DNA of 64,000 nucleotides from Paragordius varius. Lineage: Eukaryota; Nematomorpha. Under the pieces are notes generated by a model. That model did not search any database, had not been told where the DNA came from, and saw only the letters and a list, made by a program, of their open reading frames with translations. Shown one piece after another: positions 11,501 to 23,769 of the stretch (its first letter is position 1; every line of letters begins with the position of its first letter). The translations under genes were made by a program, and so were the position numbers. Where the stretch lies: assembly GCA_964247055.1 (NCBI GenBank), contig OZ176054.1, positions 7,378,001 through 7,442,000 of the forward strand. Direction: 5' to 3'.

Positions 11501-14500
11501 CCTGATATGGTCAAAACGTTTCTACAAATGCTAATGACTGGTATTGATTTAGTTTTATTTGCAGTTTTTTTTTAAATTATACAAAAATATTTTATTAAGA
11601 TGGCCGAAATCTCTAAATTATATTTTACATTTTTTCCGTAGGAGCCAATAAGCTGATTTTATTGTTTGTTTTTACGGTTATAAATGATAAAAAAAATATT
11701 TTTTCTTTTTATAAAAAAATGCATTAAGATAACCAGGTAAAAAATTATGAATATACGAGATTTTTCAGAGATTATAAGAATTTAATAATAATATATACGA
11801 ACAAAACATGATTTTTTTGAAGGATGTTTTTTTATAATAGGTCAATTTTTAACATAATTTATTTAATGTTTTTATATATTATTAAGGCTCACCATGTCTT
11901 TTGGATATCATGATTGGGCGATTAGACACAAATCTTGGAGGAGAACAGGTATATCTTTACCCTTATTTTATATTTAAATTCGGATTTTTTTATCCTTTAA
12001 TTTAATAATTTTTATTTCTTTTATCATTTACAGCTGGCTATGGCAAATCTCCAATGTTTACACACATTAGTAGATTTGAACTGTGAAGATATAATGATGT
12101 ATTTATGCTTCAGGTAAATTTTTTATAAAATTTATATTTATAAATAGTTTAATACAATTTTTTTAAAAAAAGAACCAAGTAATTATCAATTTTGTATAAA
12201 TATAGGCCTATAAAATTATATTTATAAAATATCCGCTTTTTCCTCGTAGAGAACTATAGAAAAATATTTTTTATGCATTTGGTAATTGTTTGTTAAATTC
12301 ACAAATTATTGAGTTGACAAATTTTATCTTAGAATCTGATTGATTTTTACCTTAATAAATTTTTTGAACGCTTAGATAAATTATTTCATTTATTTTTTAT
12401 TTTTTCCCTATATGAAAGAAAAAATGGCCACGAAATAGAATCAAACCTTTTTTTCGCATATGGCCATCAAAAAACGGAAAAGTTATTTTGATTGGAGAAA
12501 TATTACTTTATAATATAAATGCAAAAAAATTTACGACAAAGTTTATTATAATAATAGAAATAGGAAAAATATGTGTTTATTTTCAAAATAAATTTTTTAA
12601 ATATACATTAATAATTTCAATTTAATTTTTATTTTACATGCTTTTGAATACAAATAAAATTTTTAAACGGATCAAACTAAAGTTAGAACAAACTATTGAA
12701 AGTAGAAGATTTTATTTGTCTTGATGAATGAAAATATTTAAATTGTTTCTTTATTGTTAAATGGTAATGCTCTCAAATAATTGTTATGGCCACTTTATAA
12801 AGATGATAGAGCAAAAATCCAATTACCCTTTGAGAGTGTGATAGGAAATTTCAAAATCGAGAAAATTTCTCTATTATTTAATACTATTGAAAAACGGTCG
12901 CACTCTATATATGTTGTGTTTAAATAACCAATGAATTTTTTAAACAAAACAACACTTTATTTTTATATTGGTTTAAAGAGGAAGCACTGTGTGTAATAAA
13001 AACTAAAAAATGCCACTAAATATTCATACATCTTGATGATGACAGAGTAGTTTGAAAATTAAAATATTAATTTTTATAAAATTTTAACGTTACATTTTTT
13101 TTGAAAACAGATATTTGATACCATGCAATCACCTTCAAACTCCATTTATCACCACCGATATTGATATGCTAAGAAATGATGGATCTGATGCCAAATCCTT
13201 TTTATTATTATCTAATAAACTTTTGCACGGTGTCACCGCTTGTAAGGAAGAAAATGTTGATATAAATTATGTAATTAATCTTTTTTTTCTTTGATACTGC
13301 TGTTAGCCTGTAATAATTTTTTAACATTTATTAGTGATAAGGGGCAAAATATAATGAATGTTAATTTTATTTGTTAAATTTCCCTTATTTTTATGTAAGC
13401 CCAGATTAGGGTTGTTTTATGTGTTCAATTCTATGTCAATTTTTACAACCCATTCCAAAGATGTTGTCTTTATGTATTAAGAAAATAGTTGTCCTCTGTA
13501 AAGTCTTTTGAATATTTTAATTTTTTAATTGCGACTCATTTAAAAACTTATCGATTTTTACGTTTACCATAACAATTGCATATATTTTTTAAAATATAAA
13601 ACTTTTAGAATGTATTTTACTTTTAAACCTTAGAATTTAATTTATATATAGCTTTTTAATTTTATACGTTTTATAGAAATCTAAATCGATAGAAAAACTT
13701 ACACCCGATAACTCAAGCAATGCAAGTCATAATCTCATAGCTTATGGGATTGATTCTCATAAAATTGTTTTTGCCTGTTTGAAAGCATGTACACCCAGGA
13801 CATGTGAACCCAGGAAACATTTACGAAAATTAAAAATAACTTTTAATAATAATAAAAATAATAATAATTCGTCGAATCTCAACAATCAATCGACATCTTT
13901 TGACGAATCTATCAGTATACACATTTATAATTTAATATCTAAAATAAAAAAATATTAATGCATTTTTTTTTCATCCAAAATGAGACTTTTTTTACTATAT
14001 GGATTGGTGTTATAAGCGAAATAGATTTGAAAAAATTAACAAAATTTTTTCAAGTGTTTTTATTTGAAAATATAAATTTCGTTGTAGGCTACTTTTCTCT
14101 GATTTTGATTTTTTTTAGACATAAGTGTTATTTTTGGATAAAAATATATGTTGTTATTATATAAATATTGCCATTGATTGTAAAAACAATATATAATGAA
14201 GATTATGACAAAAAATCATAGGTCGTTCTTTCTCCAGCAATTGCTAAGAACGTAACTTGCGATCGAGACATTCCTTTGGTTTAAGTTCGTTTTTGAGCCT
14301 ATATTTTTAATTAAAATTTATTAATAGATCTTGAAATAAAATGTTAGCTTTTAGACTGAATTAAAAATTAAGGCGTAAAAAATTTTAACCAATATAATTG
14401 GGTAGGGTTGAATATTTATCAGTAAATTAGTTTAAATTATTTTTGAATTTTATTTGTTTTTCAAGGCTCACAATCTTCAGTTCATCTTGCGCCAACTCAC

Positions 14501-17500
14501 CATCATAACCAAAACAAAACTCAGGGACGGGCTAAATGGCTTTATCCATATACTGTGCAAAATCCAGGATTCAAATACCAATATAAATCGACGCAATATT
14601 CAACACATATGAATCATGTAAATGTCCATAAGGAAAAACCTAACAATGATATATCAAGTATTTTTGATTTTAACTCTTTATGCAATTTCATATAATACTG
14701 TGTGTTTTAGATCAAATTTACTTTCATTATTATTAGAAGCACAAAATAATTTTGGTAAAATAAAAAAAAATGAAGGACATTTTAGAGTTTGTGCTAATCC
14801 ACAAAAATTTATCAAAAAAATAATGGTTTCGTATGTTTTTGAATATAGTATAAATAGCCTAGTTTGAAAGAGGAACAGATTTTAACCACCTTCCTTATGG
14901 GAAATTATTATTTTATTGAAATGTTACCAGCAAAAGTATGAAAACTTGAGCTCAAAGATAGAAATTAAGAATCATTAAAATAGAATAGTTTGTTATTATT
15001 TAAATCATGCTACCATGTTGCAGATGAGCGCAGAAATTTTACAAGATTTTTACTGTATAAGATATATATAAATATTTAACAAATTGGATTTTAACTAGGT
15101 TTATATTATTATAAAAATATTTACGTATCGTTTTTGCTGTAATGGGTAGCCAGTGTATCCGTATAGAAGCTGCCTATAATATTTGCGTCCCTCTCAGGCG
15201 TTACATCGATGTTGGCAAGACTTTAAGTCATTAGCTATTGTTTTCTCAGCCAAAGGTTGGTCTCCTACTACGGTTGTTGCCTCCAGGATGTAGGGATAAA
15301 ATTTTATTCTTTTAAGTATTATATTTAAGGGTTTAATTTGATAGAGTTGATGGTTTGAATATGAGCGATTGAGGGCGAATCTACATACCATTATTTTAAC
15401 TTGACAAAATTTACCAAATATAAAGGTGTAACTTGGAAATTTTTTAAATAAGTATTTAAAATCATTTTTTGAACTGAGACATATGAATTCATTTTATAAG
15501 CTATATTTTATTTATTGATAATTATAGGTGATGGTGACTCTCAAAACACAACGAATACATTTGAGTCCAATCAGGATATGATCAATTTAAACGACTTCAA
15601 TATCGAAAATTTAACATCGTTTATGAATCAAAGTAACCATTTTATCACGAAATACTAATTATTTTTATTAAAATCTGTAAAAAAAATTCTTACTTAGTTA
15701 AGATATGTGACAATTATTTCATCTTTGAGTTTTGAAATATATTATATTTATAGATAAAATAATTATTTTTAATTTAGATACACCTCTTATAAGTCATCAT
15801 AATGGTGAAAATACCATTGCAATAACACCTTGTAATATTTTAAGTGCAATTGATACGGAATATACAGAGTATTTACAACACAACCAAAAATCAAATCAAA
15901 ATAATATGAAAATTAAAAACAATGACACTTTAAATAAAGGTACTATATATTTTTATATGATTATGTTAGGGGTTAAATAATTTTTTATAAAGTTAAAATT
16001 CAAAATTATTACTAATTTTAGGTCCACATATGGAGGAACCCATGCAAATCAATGATGTCCCAAATCATGAATTACCCAATCTCGGTATTTTTTAATATAT
16101 TCACCAATTTTTTCAATCAAAATGAACGAAATTTATTAAGTCATGGTTTAAAAGTTATATACTCTACCCGTTGTTTATGACGCCTATTGTGTAAAAAATA
16201 ATTTTTTTAATCCGTATCACTAAAGTATATCATATAAGTAATAAATAACCTTTATTACCCTTTTTTGATTAATATAATATCGTTTAGCATATTGAAAAGG
16301 AACAAATTGCAAATTTATTATTTTGACTCAAATTGGAAACTATTTGATTTTAATAACATTTTACGCAATTTTATCTATTTTTAAGTGCAAGATGATATAC
16401 AGGGATTAATTATTTTACCGGATTATTTTACCATATATTCTAAACTACTCAAATTAAATATGTTATTGTAATTGAATTAGGTAGTTAAAGTTTTTATATA
16501 AAATTATGTTATTATATTAATTAAATGTTGCGTCAAATTTTGACTTCTTTCCTGATTTTATGCTATTAAGTGTTTCTGCTTTTAATATATGGCAGTATTG
16601 TAGGCGAAATCAGAGTTTATTATACTCTTAATTAAAAGTCTACCAAATTAATTTGGTTCATCTTAAAAATTCAAGATAGGTATTAAGGTAAGCCCAAGTT
16701 TAATTGTCAAAAAATAAGTCATGATCTTTACATATCCCATTAAAGTACTTTGTATGGGCTAAATCTGGAAAAAAATTGAATGAATCTATTTATTATTTTT
16801 GCGATGATTTATATCTAATATAGTGGTGTTTAAATTTTTGTATAGGACCATTCCTTACGACAATCTTAACACTTGTGGATCGGATACCATGGAATAGTTT
16901 ATACTTTAATTTAGCGCTCACTAGATTAGTTTCTAGACTGTGTGCTTTCCCATGTCCCTTGCTACAAAGTATATTGTTAAATACCCAGGCGTCAGTTAAA
17001 CCCGAAGTTTTTACACTCTATAAGGTATATATTTAGTGAACACTTTTTAAGCTTCTGAAAAAAATTATCTAATCAAAAGATATATGAAAATATATTGTAT
17101 TATACTAAACCAACACAGATACTTGAACGCGTTGTAAAACGGTTGTTGGAATTTCAACTTACCCAAGATTTTTATCGCTCTTCTGCACACATTGCGGGCT
17201 CATACCCTACCATGCAGTCTGAAAAATCAGATCCAAATCCTAACCTAAAACATCCAACGAAAGCACATACAAACTTTGAAACAGGCAATAGCAAAACCAC
17301 CGAAAATGCTCAAAACTTTTTATCCAGTCCTCATGGTTCAAAATGTGCTCAATCCCTACAACAGCTAGTTTGTAAGGCCGAAACTTTCTTGGATGCAAAA
17401 GAACGAATTTATGCTAAACGTCTAGCATATTCAAGGTATGGACCTACTGGACTACGTGCCCCTAAACAATGTAAAGATGCAAAAACTAAAAACCAAACTA

Positions 17501-20145
17501 ATGAAAATGCGCATTACTCAGAAATTTCTAACCACCTTAAATATAATTACCCCATGTATAATAATAACAACGAAAAATCGACCTTTTTTATTGATGATAC
17601 GTCGAATGAGGATTTCCTACGTGCACAAACGATATATAATTCTCACGGTGACAACAATCGAGCCCTGTCATTTATGTCAAGCGAGTTTAATCCTTGCGAT
17701 ATTTATCAATGTATATATTTTTTTAAGATCATTTTATAGCTAGCAGTAATGATTAAACAGGAGTAAACGGGCCGCATGCGGCCCTCCTAGCTAAAAATAA
17801 AATATCAAATTTTATAATTAAATAATTGTATTAATAAAATATGGGCAAAATTGATATTTTTTGAACAAATTTTCTGAATAATTTTTCCAAATTTTGGCAG
17901 GAAATAAAAAAATGGTAATAATATTGGATTTAGCTTTATATGTTTGAAAAAATCAATAAATATTTAATGGCGATGTATTTTTAGAATGCAGCCCGCTGAA
18001 TTTTTTGAATCAAAAAGTCGGTCCACGAAGCTGTTTGTGGACAATTAAACTAAAAGTTTAGTGAAATATTATTATGTGCTTATTAATAACTCGGTTCTTA
18101 TTTCAATCTTTTGGTAAACTTTACATATAAATTCCTTTTTACTTAGAACCTTTCTGTATATTTATGTTAAAAATGTAGCTCACGATTACGCCCAGGTGTT
18201 TGGAAATGTTAAAAATATTCATGATATAAATGAATCGAAAAATGCAAATTTAATTGAGCACAAAAGTATAGTTACGGGTCAACAGGATGTAATTCACGAA
18301 AAGGAATCATCATTGTCCAAAATGTCTGGATTACTTTTTCGGTTTCTCTATATTATTTTTTATAAATTTCACTGGACAACAAATTTTTCTGCCACTCAAG
18401 TTTTTTGCATTTTCTGATATTTAGTATCATTTTAACAGTAAATCTGAAATAAAAATTATAACTCGATGGAAGAATTTTGTATAATTTGATTTTTTTGATT
18501 ATGCGCCCTCTTTATCAAAATTTTACTAAAAAATGTTTTACTTTGAAAATATACAAGTAATGCCCATTTGTAATATATCATTCGAAAGAGTAATAAAAAC
18601 TCTATAAATTGCATACTAATATGTATTACATCGACAGTTAATATTGGACACAAAGAGTGACAAACGCGCGAAGCGAGAGCATTTTTTTTAATTAATATAT
18701 TTTTAAAACTCATGGATGAAAATAGCTCAAACCTTGTTTAGATGGTGATGAATGTCCAAAAAAGATAACACAAGAAAGTTTTTTTGATTAAAACATTTTT
18801 TATTGATTTTATGTCACTAAAACAGCCGTTTTTTTTTATTTTTAAAAATTACCATCTCATCAATTTAATTTATTTTCTTTACGAGGCTGTAATTTCGAAA
18901 TTTTAAAGATAAAAACAAAGTTTAAGGTATTTTTGATCTTCTATAGCCATTATGTAATAAATTTACAGTTATAACTATGCATTTTAGTATCCACTAGGTA
19001 AAATATTTATGAGAATAATAATTTTATTAAAAAAGCAAACCAAAAGCTTTTTCAAACATTTTTTTTAAATTAAATACTAATATAACCCTAATAATTATAT
19101 TAAAATAATTTATATGATTTTCAAATTAGTTTGTCTGTGAAATTCTTGACTCATTTAAGGATGAAAATTTCGACCATTTATATCCAAATAACTTTTACAT
19201 TTGATTGATTTAAATGACTTACTACCATTTAAAAGATGCAGTTTTTTTCGCTCTTTCGAATGATATAAAATACATGGCTTCATATCTAAAATTTTTGATT
19301 TTCGAAATTTCGAGTTTAATGTTAAATCGGGGCCAAAAATTATCGATAAACTCTAATATAAAAAAATTCTTGCATGCTAGACCAATTCTCTTTTCAGATA
19401 TACTAATTATGTACTTTAATGAAATAAATTTAAAATTTACAAGAATAGCAGTTAAAAAAAGTTAAAATTTGTTGTCTAGTGTTATGTAAAATAGTGGGGT
19501 CGTAAACTCAAATACGATTTTTATTGACAAAGCGTTTGAAATATATTTGTGTGTTAGGTTTACTAACTAAAAAGGTTTATTTATCTTAAACCTTCAATAA
19601 ACATCGATACAAAACTATTAATTGCATTCCTTACATATAATATATTTTTTAACTTTAAATCCTTAAAATATGCCTAATTGATTCCAGATTTAAGCTATTC
19701 TATTTTATACATTTTACAACAACATTTTTACGGTATGTATAATAGGTTTGGTAAAAAGGCAGTTCCATTAACATCTCCTATTAGTAAGGATATGAATTAC
19801 AAAAATTTACAAGATTTAAGTGCTCTGACACAGGCAAATGACCAAAATTTAACACTGTCAAACACTCACACCCCTTTTTCTATACCACAATCAAGCGTCT
19901 CTCAAACCAAAATTGAGATTGAAGAAAAAAACACTCATGCATTTCTTTCGTTTCCGGCTAAAAATGCAGCTTATGCCACCATTGTCCTTAGTGAATGGTG
20001 TAAGGAATTGTCAACTTTGGCTTCGGAAATGTCGATAGCACTTTTGATAATTTTACAGAGTACTGCCACAGCGAATATCATCCCTTTTCCCCTCAACAAC
20101 AGATTGGAAAGGGTTTCGCTTAAGGACGATGGCAAATCGCTGTAA
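8516..20145 (+). CDS. FHIP1: FHIP1 / FAM160A-type FHF complex subunit
   Basis: FHIP proteins join Hook and AKTIP in the FHF complex that links early endosomes to dynein. Nineteen exons with consistent phases give 1129 residues without the first exon: 8516-8629, 8654-8827, 8852-9098, 9191-9288, 10074-10232, 10788-10874, 11426-11540, 11887-11948, 12034-12113, 13111-13270, 13677-13914, 14466-14657, 15528-15632, 15778-15939, 16022-16084, 16846-17024, 17119-17710, 18179-18341 and 19746-20145. The family (recalled vertebrate FHIP1 sequences) is recognisable from QLKIYQILL and GQLARNALLFY, through ITSTAYLEIMIRHIRHPDM, LLDIMIGRLDTN and RYLIPCNHLQ, to the C-terminal block GPFLTTILTL with PLLQSILLNTQASVKPEV. 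Near the end AAYATIVLSEWCKEL matches the family tail. A low-complexity linker rich in N, H and S lies between. Two introns are only 24 bp; others hold MITEs. A start codon was not found. Confidence 0.92.
8630..8653 (+). other. 24-bp spliceosomal intron in FHIP1
   Basis: Donor GTATAT, acceptor TTTTTTTAG, phase 0. Reading straight through meets a stop (TAA) inside the 24 bases. Removing it joins ...LKAISVLL to EDSAQYKDD, which fits the gapless FHIP family pattern where a short helix is followed by ED. Confidence 0.85.
8828..8851 (+). other. 24-bp spliceosomal intron in FHIP1 (second)
   Basis: Donor GTATAA, acceptor GGCAAG, phase 0, with a stop immediately inside. Joining gives QLKIYQILLVTYHQ followed by KILIHKPILRPLLKL. 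This stretch matches vertebrate FHIP1 (QLKLFEML...LLTLLDAC) with no gap over 33 positions. The alternative acceptor at 8880 leaves a frame and length mismatch. Confidence 0.8.
9760..10043. mobile_element. Tc1/mariner-like MITE (family T1), copy 1
   Basis: About 90-bp terminal inverted repeats begin TACAGTAAAAATTG and end with the complement ATTTTTACCGTA, flanked by the TA expected of Tc1/mariner insertion. Inner repeats contain atacggacaa and caaatattttttt. A second copy lies at 48561-48843. This copy makes up more than a third of FHIP1's intron 9289-10073. Confidence 0.75.
15130..15390. repeat. GC-richer unclassified insertion in an FHIP1 intron
   Basis: About 260 bases of balanced composition sit in an AT-rich intron (14658-15527). 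The minus strand has a 65-codon frame with LEATTVVGDQPLAEKT, which looks protein-like and is probably a fragment of a mobile-element gene. I cannot name the family. Confidence 0.3.
17755..18050. mobile_element. hAT-like remnant in FHIP1 intron
   Basis: It starts near caggagtaaacgggccgc, followed by a perfect gccgcatgcggc palindrome, and includes cagcccgctgaattttttg near 17990. These composition and motif features are typical of hAT non-autonomous ends (cag...gcggccc). It is also present in copy B (33535-33830), so it predates the duplication. The ends are not well defined. Confidence 0.35.
18370..19481. mobile_element. 1.1-kb TIR DNA transposon, copy-A specific
   Basis: The termini are CACTGGACAACAAATTTT and the inverted complement of CACTAGACAACAAATTTT. 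Copy B has the uninterrupted site (tataaattatgtatagtgg near 34127), so the insertion is bounded by an empty site. Target duplication is at most 2-4 T-rich bases. Internal frames (18456-18713 minus, 19214-19465 plus) are short and resemble no transposase I know, so it is non-autonomous or decayed. It supplies 1112 of the 1404 bases of FHIP1's last intron. Confidence 0.8.
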
Positions 20146-21095
20146 AAATTATATCAATTTTACGAAGAAATTACATGGTAATTAAAAGATTATAGCTGCT
20201 TTTGAATATTATTTTGTATTAAAATTTTAATTTTTATTTATGTTTATTTTTGTTAACTTTACCATTATACTACGGAAATTTAAGAGTTACACAAAATTTA
20301 ATTAAAGATGGTTTTAAATTTATTTTTGTTAATAAGACATATTTTTAAATAGATCATTATTTTTTCATAATATGTAATGTTTTAATTTTAGTTTAAGTAT
20401 TATGATAAAATTTAGGAAATTTCATATAACATCGCCGAAATATTAAAAAAATAGATATTGAGTGTCTGACAAAAAAATAAATTTATTTTTTAAATATTCG
20501 TAAAATTACAAATCCCCATTTTATCTGCAATCATTTCAGATTTGTGAAGATATGAAGATCATGTGTTTGAAGCGTTTAATTTGACCCACACCTGATATTT
20601 CACCAAAAAAAGATTGGATGAAAAAATTCAAAAAATTTGCTAACATCAAGAAAAATGGTTAATAATGTTGGTTTATTATATGTTATGTTTTTTTATTTTT
20701 TAAAGACGTATATAATCTTCTTGCACCTTGCCATATCAACTTATGCAATCACAATTTATTTATATTGATAATTATTTATTATTATTGATATTATTCCAAG
20801 CAATAATTAGTAGGCATATATTTCTTATTATATGGCATTTGACGAAATTATACTCGCTGTAGTGTATAATGTTTATTGTACAAGACAAAATAAATTTATA
20901 TTTTATTCTAATCAAATATTTTATTAATTACAACTAATTTTATCAAGTTTTAATATACATCGGTCGTTTTTTATAATGGCTGCTGTGATTAAGCCGACAT
21001 TGATTTAACTTGAGTTTATTAAATTTTCAATATTAAAAATAGAAAATGTTTGCAAACGTATTATGGATGATTATTATAGTGCACTGTAAGCAAAC
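20146..21095. other. FHIP1 downstream region
   Basis: AT-rich sequence shared with copy B (34793-35790). There is no further exon; an aataaa lies near 20889. Its conservation between copies is no higher than that of other shared non-coding DNA, by eye. Confidence 0.4.
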
Positions 21096-21378
21096 ATAAT
21101 ATTAATTGTAATAACAGTTGTTAAAATCCGTAATATAACGATAAAAAATCGATATGTGAAAACCCCAAGTCAAATAATTGTGTCGTACTGATGAGTGCTA
21201 ACAAGCACGAAACTAGTCTGCGATTACTATTGACGAAGGGTTTCACATATCGTTTATAATTTCTATTTATAATTTCATTTAATTATATTTAATTATCCTT
21301 TATCGTTATATTACGGATTTTAACAACTGTTATTACAAAACATAACCAATCCGTTAATTACCATTATAATATTAATTG
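21096..21378. mobile_element. 270-bp insertion with inverted repeats and a hammerhead core
   Basis: A 13-base direct repeat ataatattaattg (21096-21108 and 21366-21378) brackets the insert. Copy B has a single aatatttattg there, so this is a filled site with a target duplication. The insert has ~36-bp inverted repeats near its ends (21109-21144 and 21299-21335, ccgtaatataacgataaa in one arm) and an inner stem (21150-21165 with 21238-21252). Between them lies a hammerhead-like core. The long target duplication fits target-primed retrotransposition better than cut-and-paste, while the inverted repeats look like a MITE. The class is unresolved. Confidence 0.8.
21182..21236 (+). ncRNA. hammerhead ribozyme-like motif
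   Basis: CTGATGA (21188-21194) is followed by a perfect 5-bp helix II (GTGCT/AGCAC) with an AACA loop, then GAAA (21209-21212). This is the complete conserved hammerhead core. Helix III can form from TAGT and ACTA around an 8-base loop, and helix I from TCGT with ACGA, which is a type I layout. The base pairs immediately beside the expected cleavage site are not canonical, so activity is doubtful as it stands. The whole motif is enclosed in a longer outer stem. Confidence 0.7.
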
Positions 21379-21407
21379 TCATTGATTAAAAAGATAAGGT
21401 CCAATAT

Positions 21408-22053
21408 ATACCATTTGTACTTCAAGAGTGTCCTTGAACACTTCAAGTTGGTCTTTGAACATTTCAAGTTGGTCCTTGAACAATTCAAGTTGGTCCTTGA
21501 ACAGTTCAAGTTGGTCCTTGAACAATTCAAGCTGGTCCTTGAACATTTCAAGTTTGTCCTTGAACACCTTAAGTTGGTCCTTTGACTTTTTTGTTTTGTT
21601 TTTAATTTTTATCAATCAAATCGTAAAAAATTCATGTATTTTATTGTTTTTAACCTATTTTCTATCATTTACATAGATTTTAAATCGATATCAACTTTTA
21701 ATCTTTGAGAAACCGTATATCTTTATTGATTTCTTAAAATAATTTTGGATATTTATAAGATTTTAACACGAAATGAAAAATATAAAAGTTTTTTGGGTTA
21801 TTAATTAAAATTTTTCATTGAAAACATTTAAAAGTCAATAATTTTGTTCAATTGAAAAAAAATAGTTTGAAACAAAAAAGTGGTTTTTCAATAAAAAAAT
21901 TTATTTTTAAATGAATAAATATATAATAAATAAAAAAAATTAGGTTAATAAATAATAAAATTAAAAAATAAATGCAAAAATTATGGTTAAATCAAAATTT
22001 TTAAATTTTAAGGACCAACTTGAAATGTTCAAGGACACTTTTGAAGTGCAAAT

Positions 22054-22058
<5 letters not shown>
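21408..22058. mobile_element. foldback element, family F1 (copy A specific)
   Basis: The ends are inverted: ATACCATTTGTACTTCAAGA on the left, and gaagtgcaaatggtat on the right. The left terminus contains about seven tandem 21-bp units (TTCAAGTTGGTCCTTGAACA type, 21430-21590); the right has one to two in inverted orientation. The middle is AT-rich filler. Open frames over the left array (repeating FKLVLEQ or its antisense LFKDQLE) are artefacts of the 21-bp period. It is absent from copy B. A second member lies at 47341-47924. Confidence 0.85.

Positions 22059-22087
<29 letters not shown>
22053..22087. repeat. (TA)n microsatellite
   Basis: Simple TA repeat at the right end of the foldback element. 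Similar runs occur at 28419-28440, 36456-36478, 41936-41957, 50393-50413, 58485-58511, 60402-60438 and 63032-63060. Confidence 0.95.
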
Positions 22088-22089
<2 letters not shown>

Positions 22090-22090
<1 letters not shown>

Positions 22091-22260
22091 TGAGTAAGTA
22101 TACATTGCTAGAAAGTTTTTAATTATTGCCAAAATGTAAAGAAAACAAAGGGCAGTATCGCTTATAGTTATTTTTTTCATTTATTATTATTAGCCAATTA
22201 TACTGCCTTTTTGTTTTTTTGTGGCAATAATTAACATTCTAGCAATGTATACTTATTCAT
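22090..22260. mobile_element. 171-bp MITE with 40-bp TIRs
   Basis: ATGAGTAAGTATACATTGCT at the left and AGCAATGTATACTTATTCAT at the right are inverted complements. Complementarity continues to tattgcca/tggcaata. It is absent from copy B. There is no coding capacity and the superfamily is unassigned. Confidence 0.8.
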
Positions 22261-23209
22261 AATGTATATTACAAACATTGACCTTGCTAGATGAAGGAAG
22301 CAAAACATTCATATTATTAGCCAAAAATCTTCTTTTCGTTTAATTTGAAAAGCTATATTATTTTTTTAGAAGACTCTAGTTTTAATTCATAAATGTATTT
22401 TTTATTTAAGAAGAACCATAATATTCTGGCCAGCGTCAATAATTTCTTTCATTGTTAAATGTTGGAGCATGGCTGATGTTTATAGTTTTGTTATTAGTTA
22501 TAATTATCGTTAATAATTTTAACACTAGAGATTCGTTTATAGACATCGTCATAATATCATGCTTTAAGATTTACCAGGTGACCGAAAACGAATAAATAAG
22601 GTCAGGATCTGAAAGTTTCCATATCCTTTGATTTTTTGCCAAGATTTGTATTCATAAAAACGCGATTTTTGCGTTAAGATTTTATTTAGTTACCTGTTGT
22701 GACATGAATTTCAATTGATGACCTGACTATAATCGCGCATTCAAATACCGTATTAAATTTTAATATGGCTATAAGAGTCTTAAAAAAATTATTTGGTAAT
22801 CATCATTTTTTGGGGGGGACTATCCAAGAGCAAATTTAAAAAAGCGCTCAATTATGATATATACCTTAATGCAAATAAGGCTCAACGGGGCTAAATCAAA
22901 ATATGTGTTGACTATTTGACGCTTTCATGAATGAAAAATAATTCAAAAACATCATATTAAAAGAGTTGAATATAAATAATACCCTTTAAATGTCTTGTCT
23001 GTTCATTCAATGAACATTGTAAAGTAGACGTTAGATTGGGGAAAATTAGCCAGATAAAGATTAGCTTTAAAACACCAATTTTAATATCCATATATGTAGA
23101 CAAGGAGATAAATAATCAATGGCATAAACTCCTAATAAATAAAATTAAATCTTTCTGTGCAATAATATTGATGAATTATTTTTATATTCTATTATTTATC
23201 TGTCTAAAT
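22261..23209. other. duplicated non-coding DNA
   Basis: Shared with copy B from about 36310 to 37311. No gene seen; the 88-codon frame at 23036-23302 runs into the hAT element and is disrupted in B, so it is not treated as coding. Confidence 0.4.
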
Positions 23210-23503
23210 CAGGGATATGTCAACCCAGGCAGCATTTCCCACTCTAAGAATTCGGCGCGCATTCGAAAAATCAAGATGATTAGTAATATAAATATTTTTT
23301 AGATTCCAAACATAAGATCAAGTTAAAAATTATGCAAAAATACAACTATTATTTTTTAAACATTTTACTCAAAAGTATGATCAATTTTACAGCATATTTT
23401 TTGCAAAATTTGGTATTTATTTAGTTAATAATTTTCCAAAATTATTGCTGGCCGCATACAATATGTCGGATGGTCGCATGTAACCCGCATGTTGGTCACC
23501 CTG
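23210..23503. mobile_element. hAT-type MITE, copy A
   Basis: It begins cagggatatgtcaaccc and ends ggtcaccctg, flanked by gtctaaat on the left and gcctaaat on the right, an 8-bp target duplication as in hAT elements. Copy B carries the same insertion with a perfect gtctaaat duplication. The insertion is therefore older than the segmental duplication. Confidence 0.8.
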
Positions 23504-23769
23504 GCCTAAATATTGGACGAAATAACTGTAAAACTCAATACGACTAGGAAGCGACCTTCATTTTAAAAAATTCAACTAGAGGTTCCATTTTTTCTGTCAA
23601 AAATGCAAACTCATTCTGCCTCAAAAAATAAATCATAATCTTTATATAAAATAAATTTATTTTACAAAAACATAAAATTCATACAATGTATATAATATAA
23701 AAATCATTAACATACATAACTTTAGAAATCATTAGATAATATAATTACAAATAATGATATGCGTGGGTA

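Noticed and set aside
13958-14164. ORF rich in F, I and L after FHIP1 exon 11
   Set aside because: It lies in an intron, lies beyond the donor at 13915 and has AT-driven composition.
21376-21676. Overlapping ORFs with FKLVLEQ / LFKDQLE repeats that look like coiled coils
   Set aside because: They are translations of the 21-bp foldback terminal array, open in several frames on both strands only because the period is a multiple of three.
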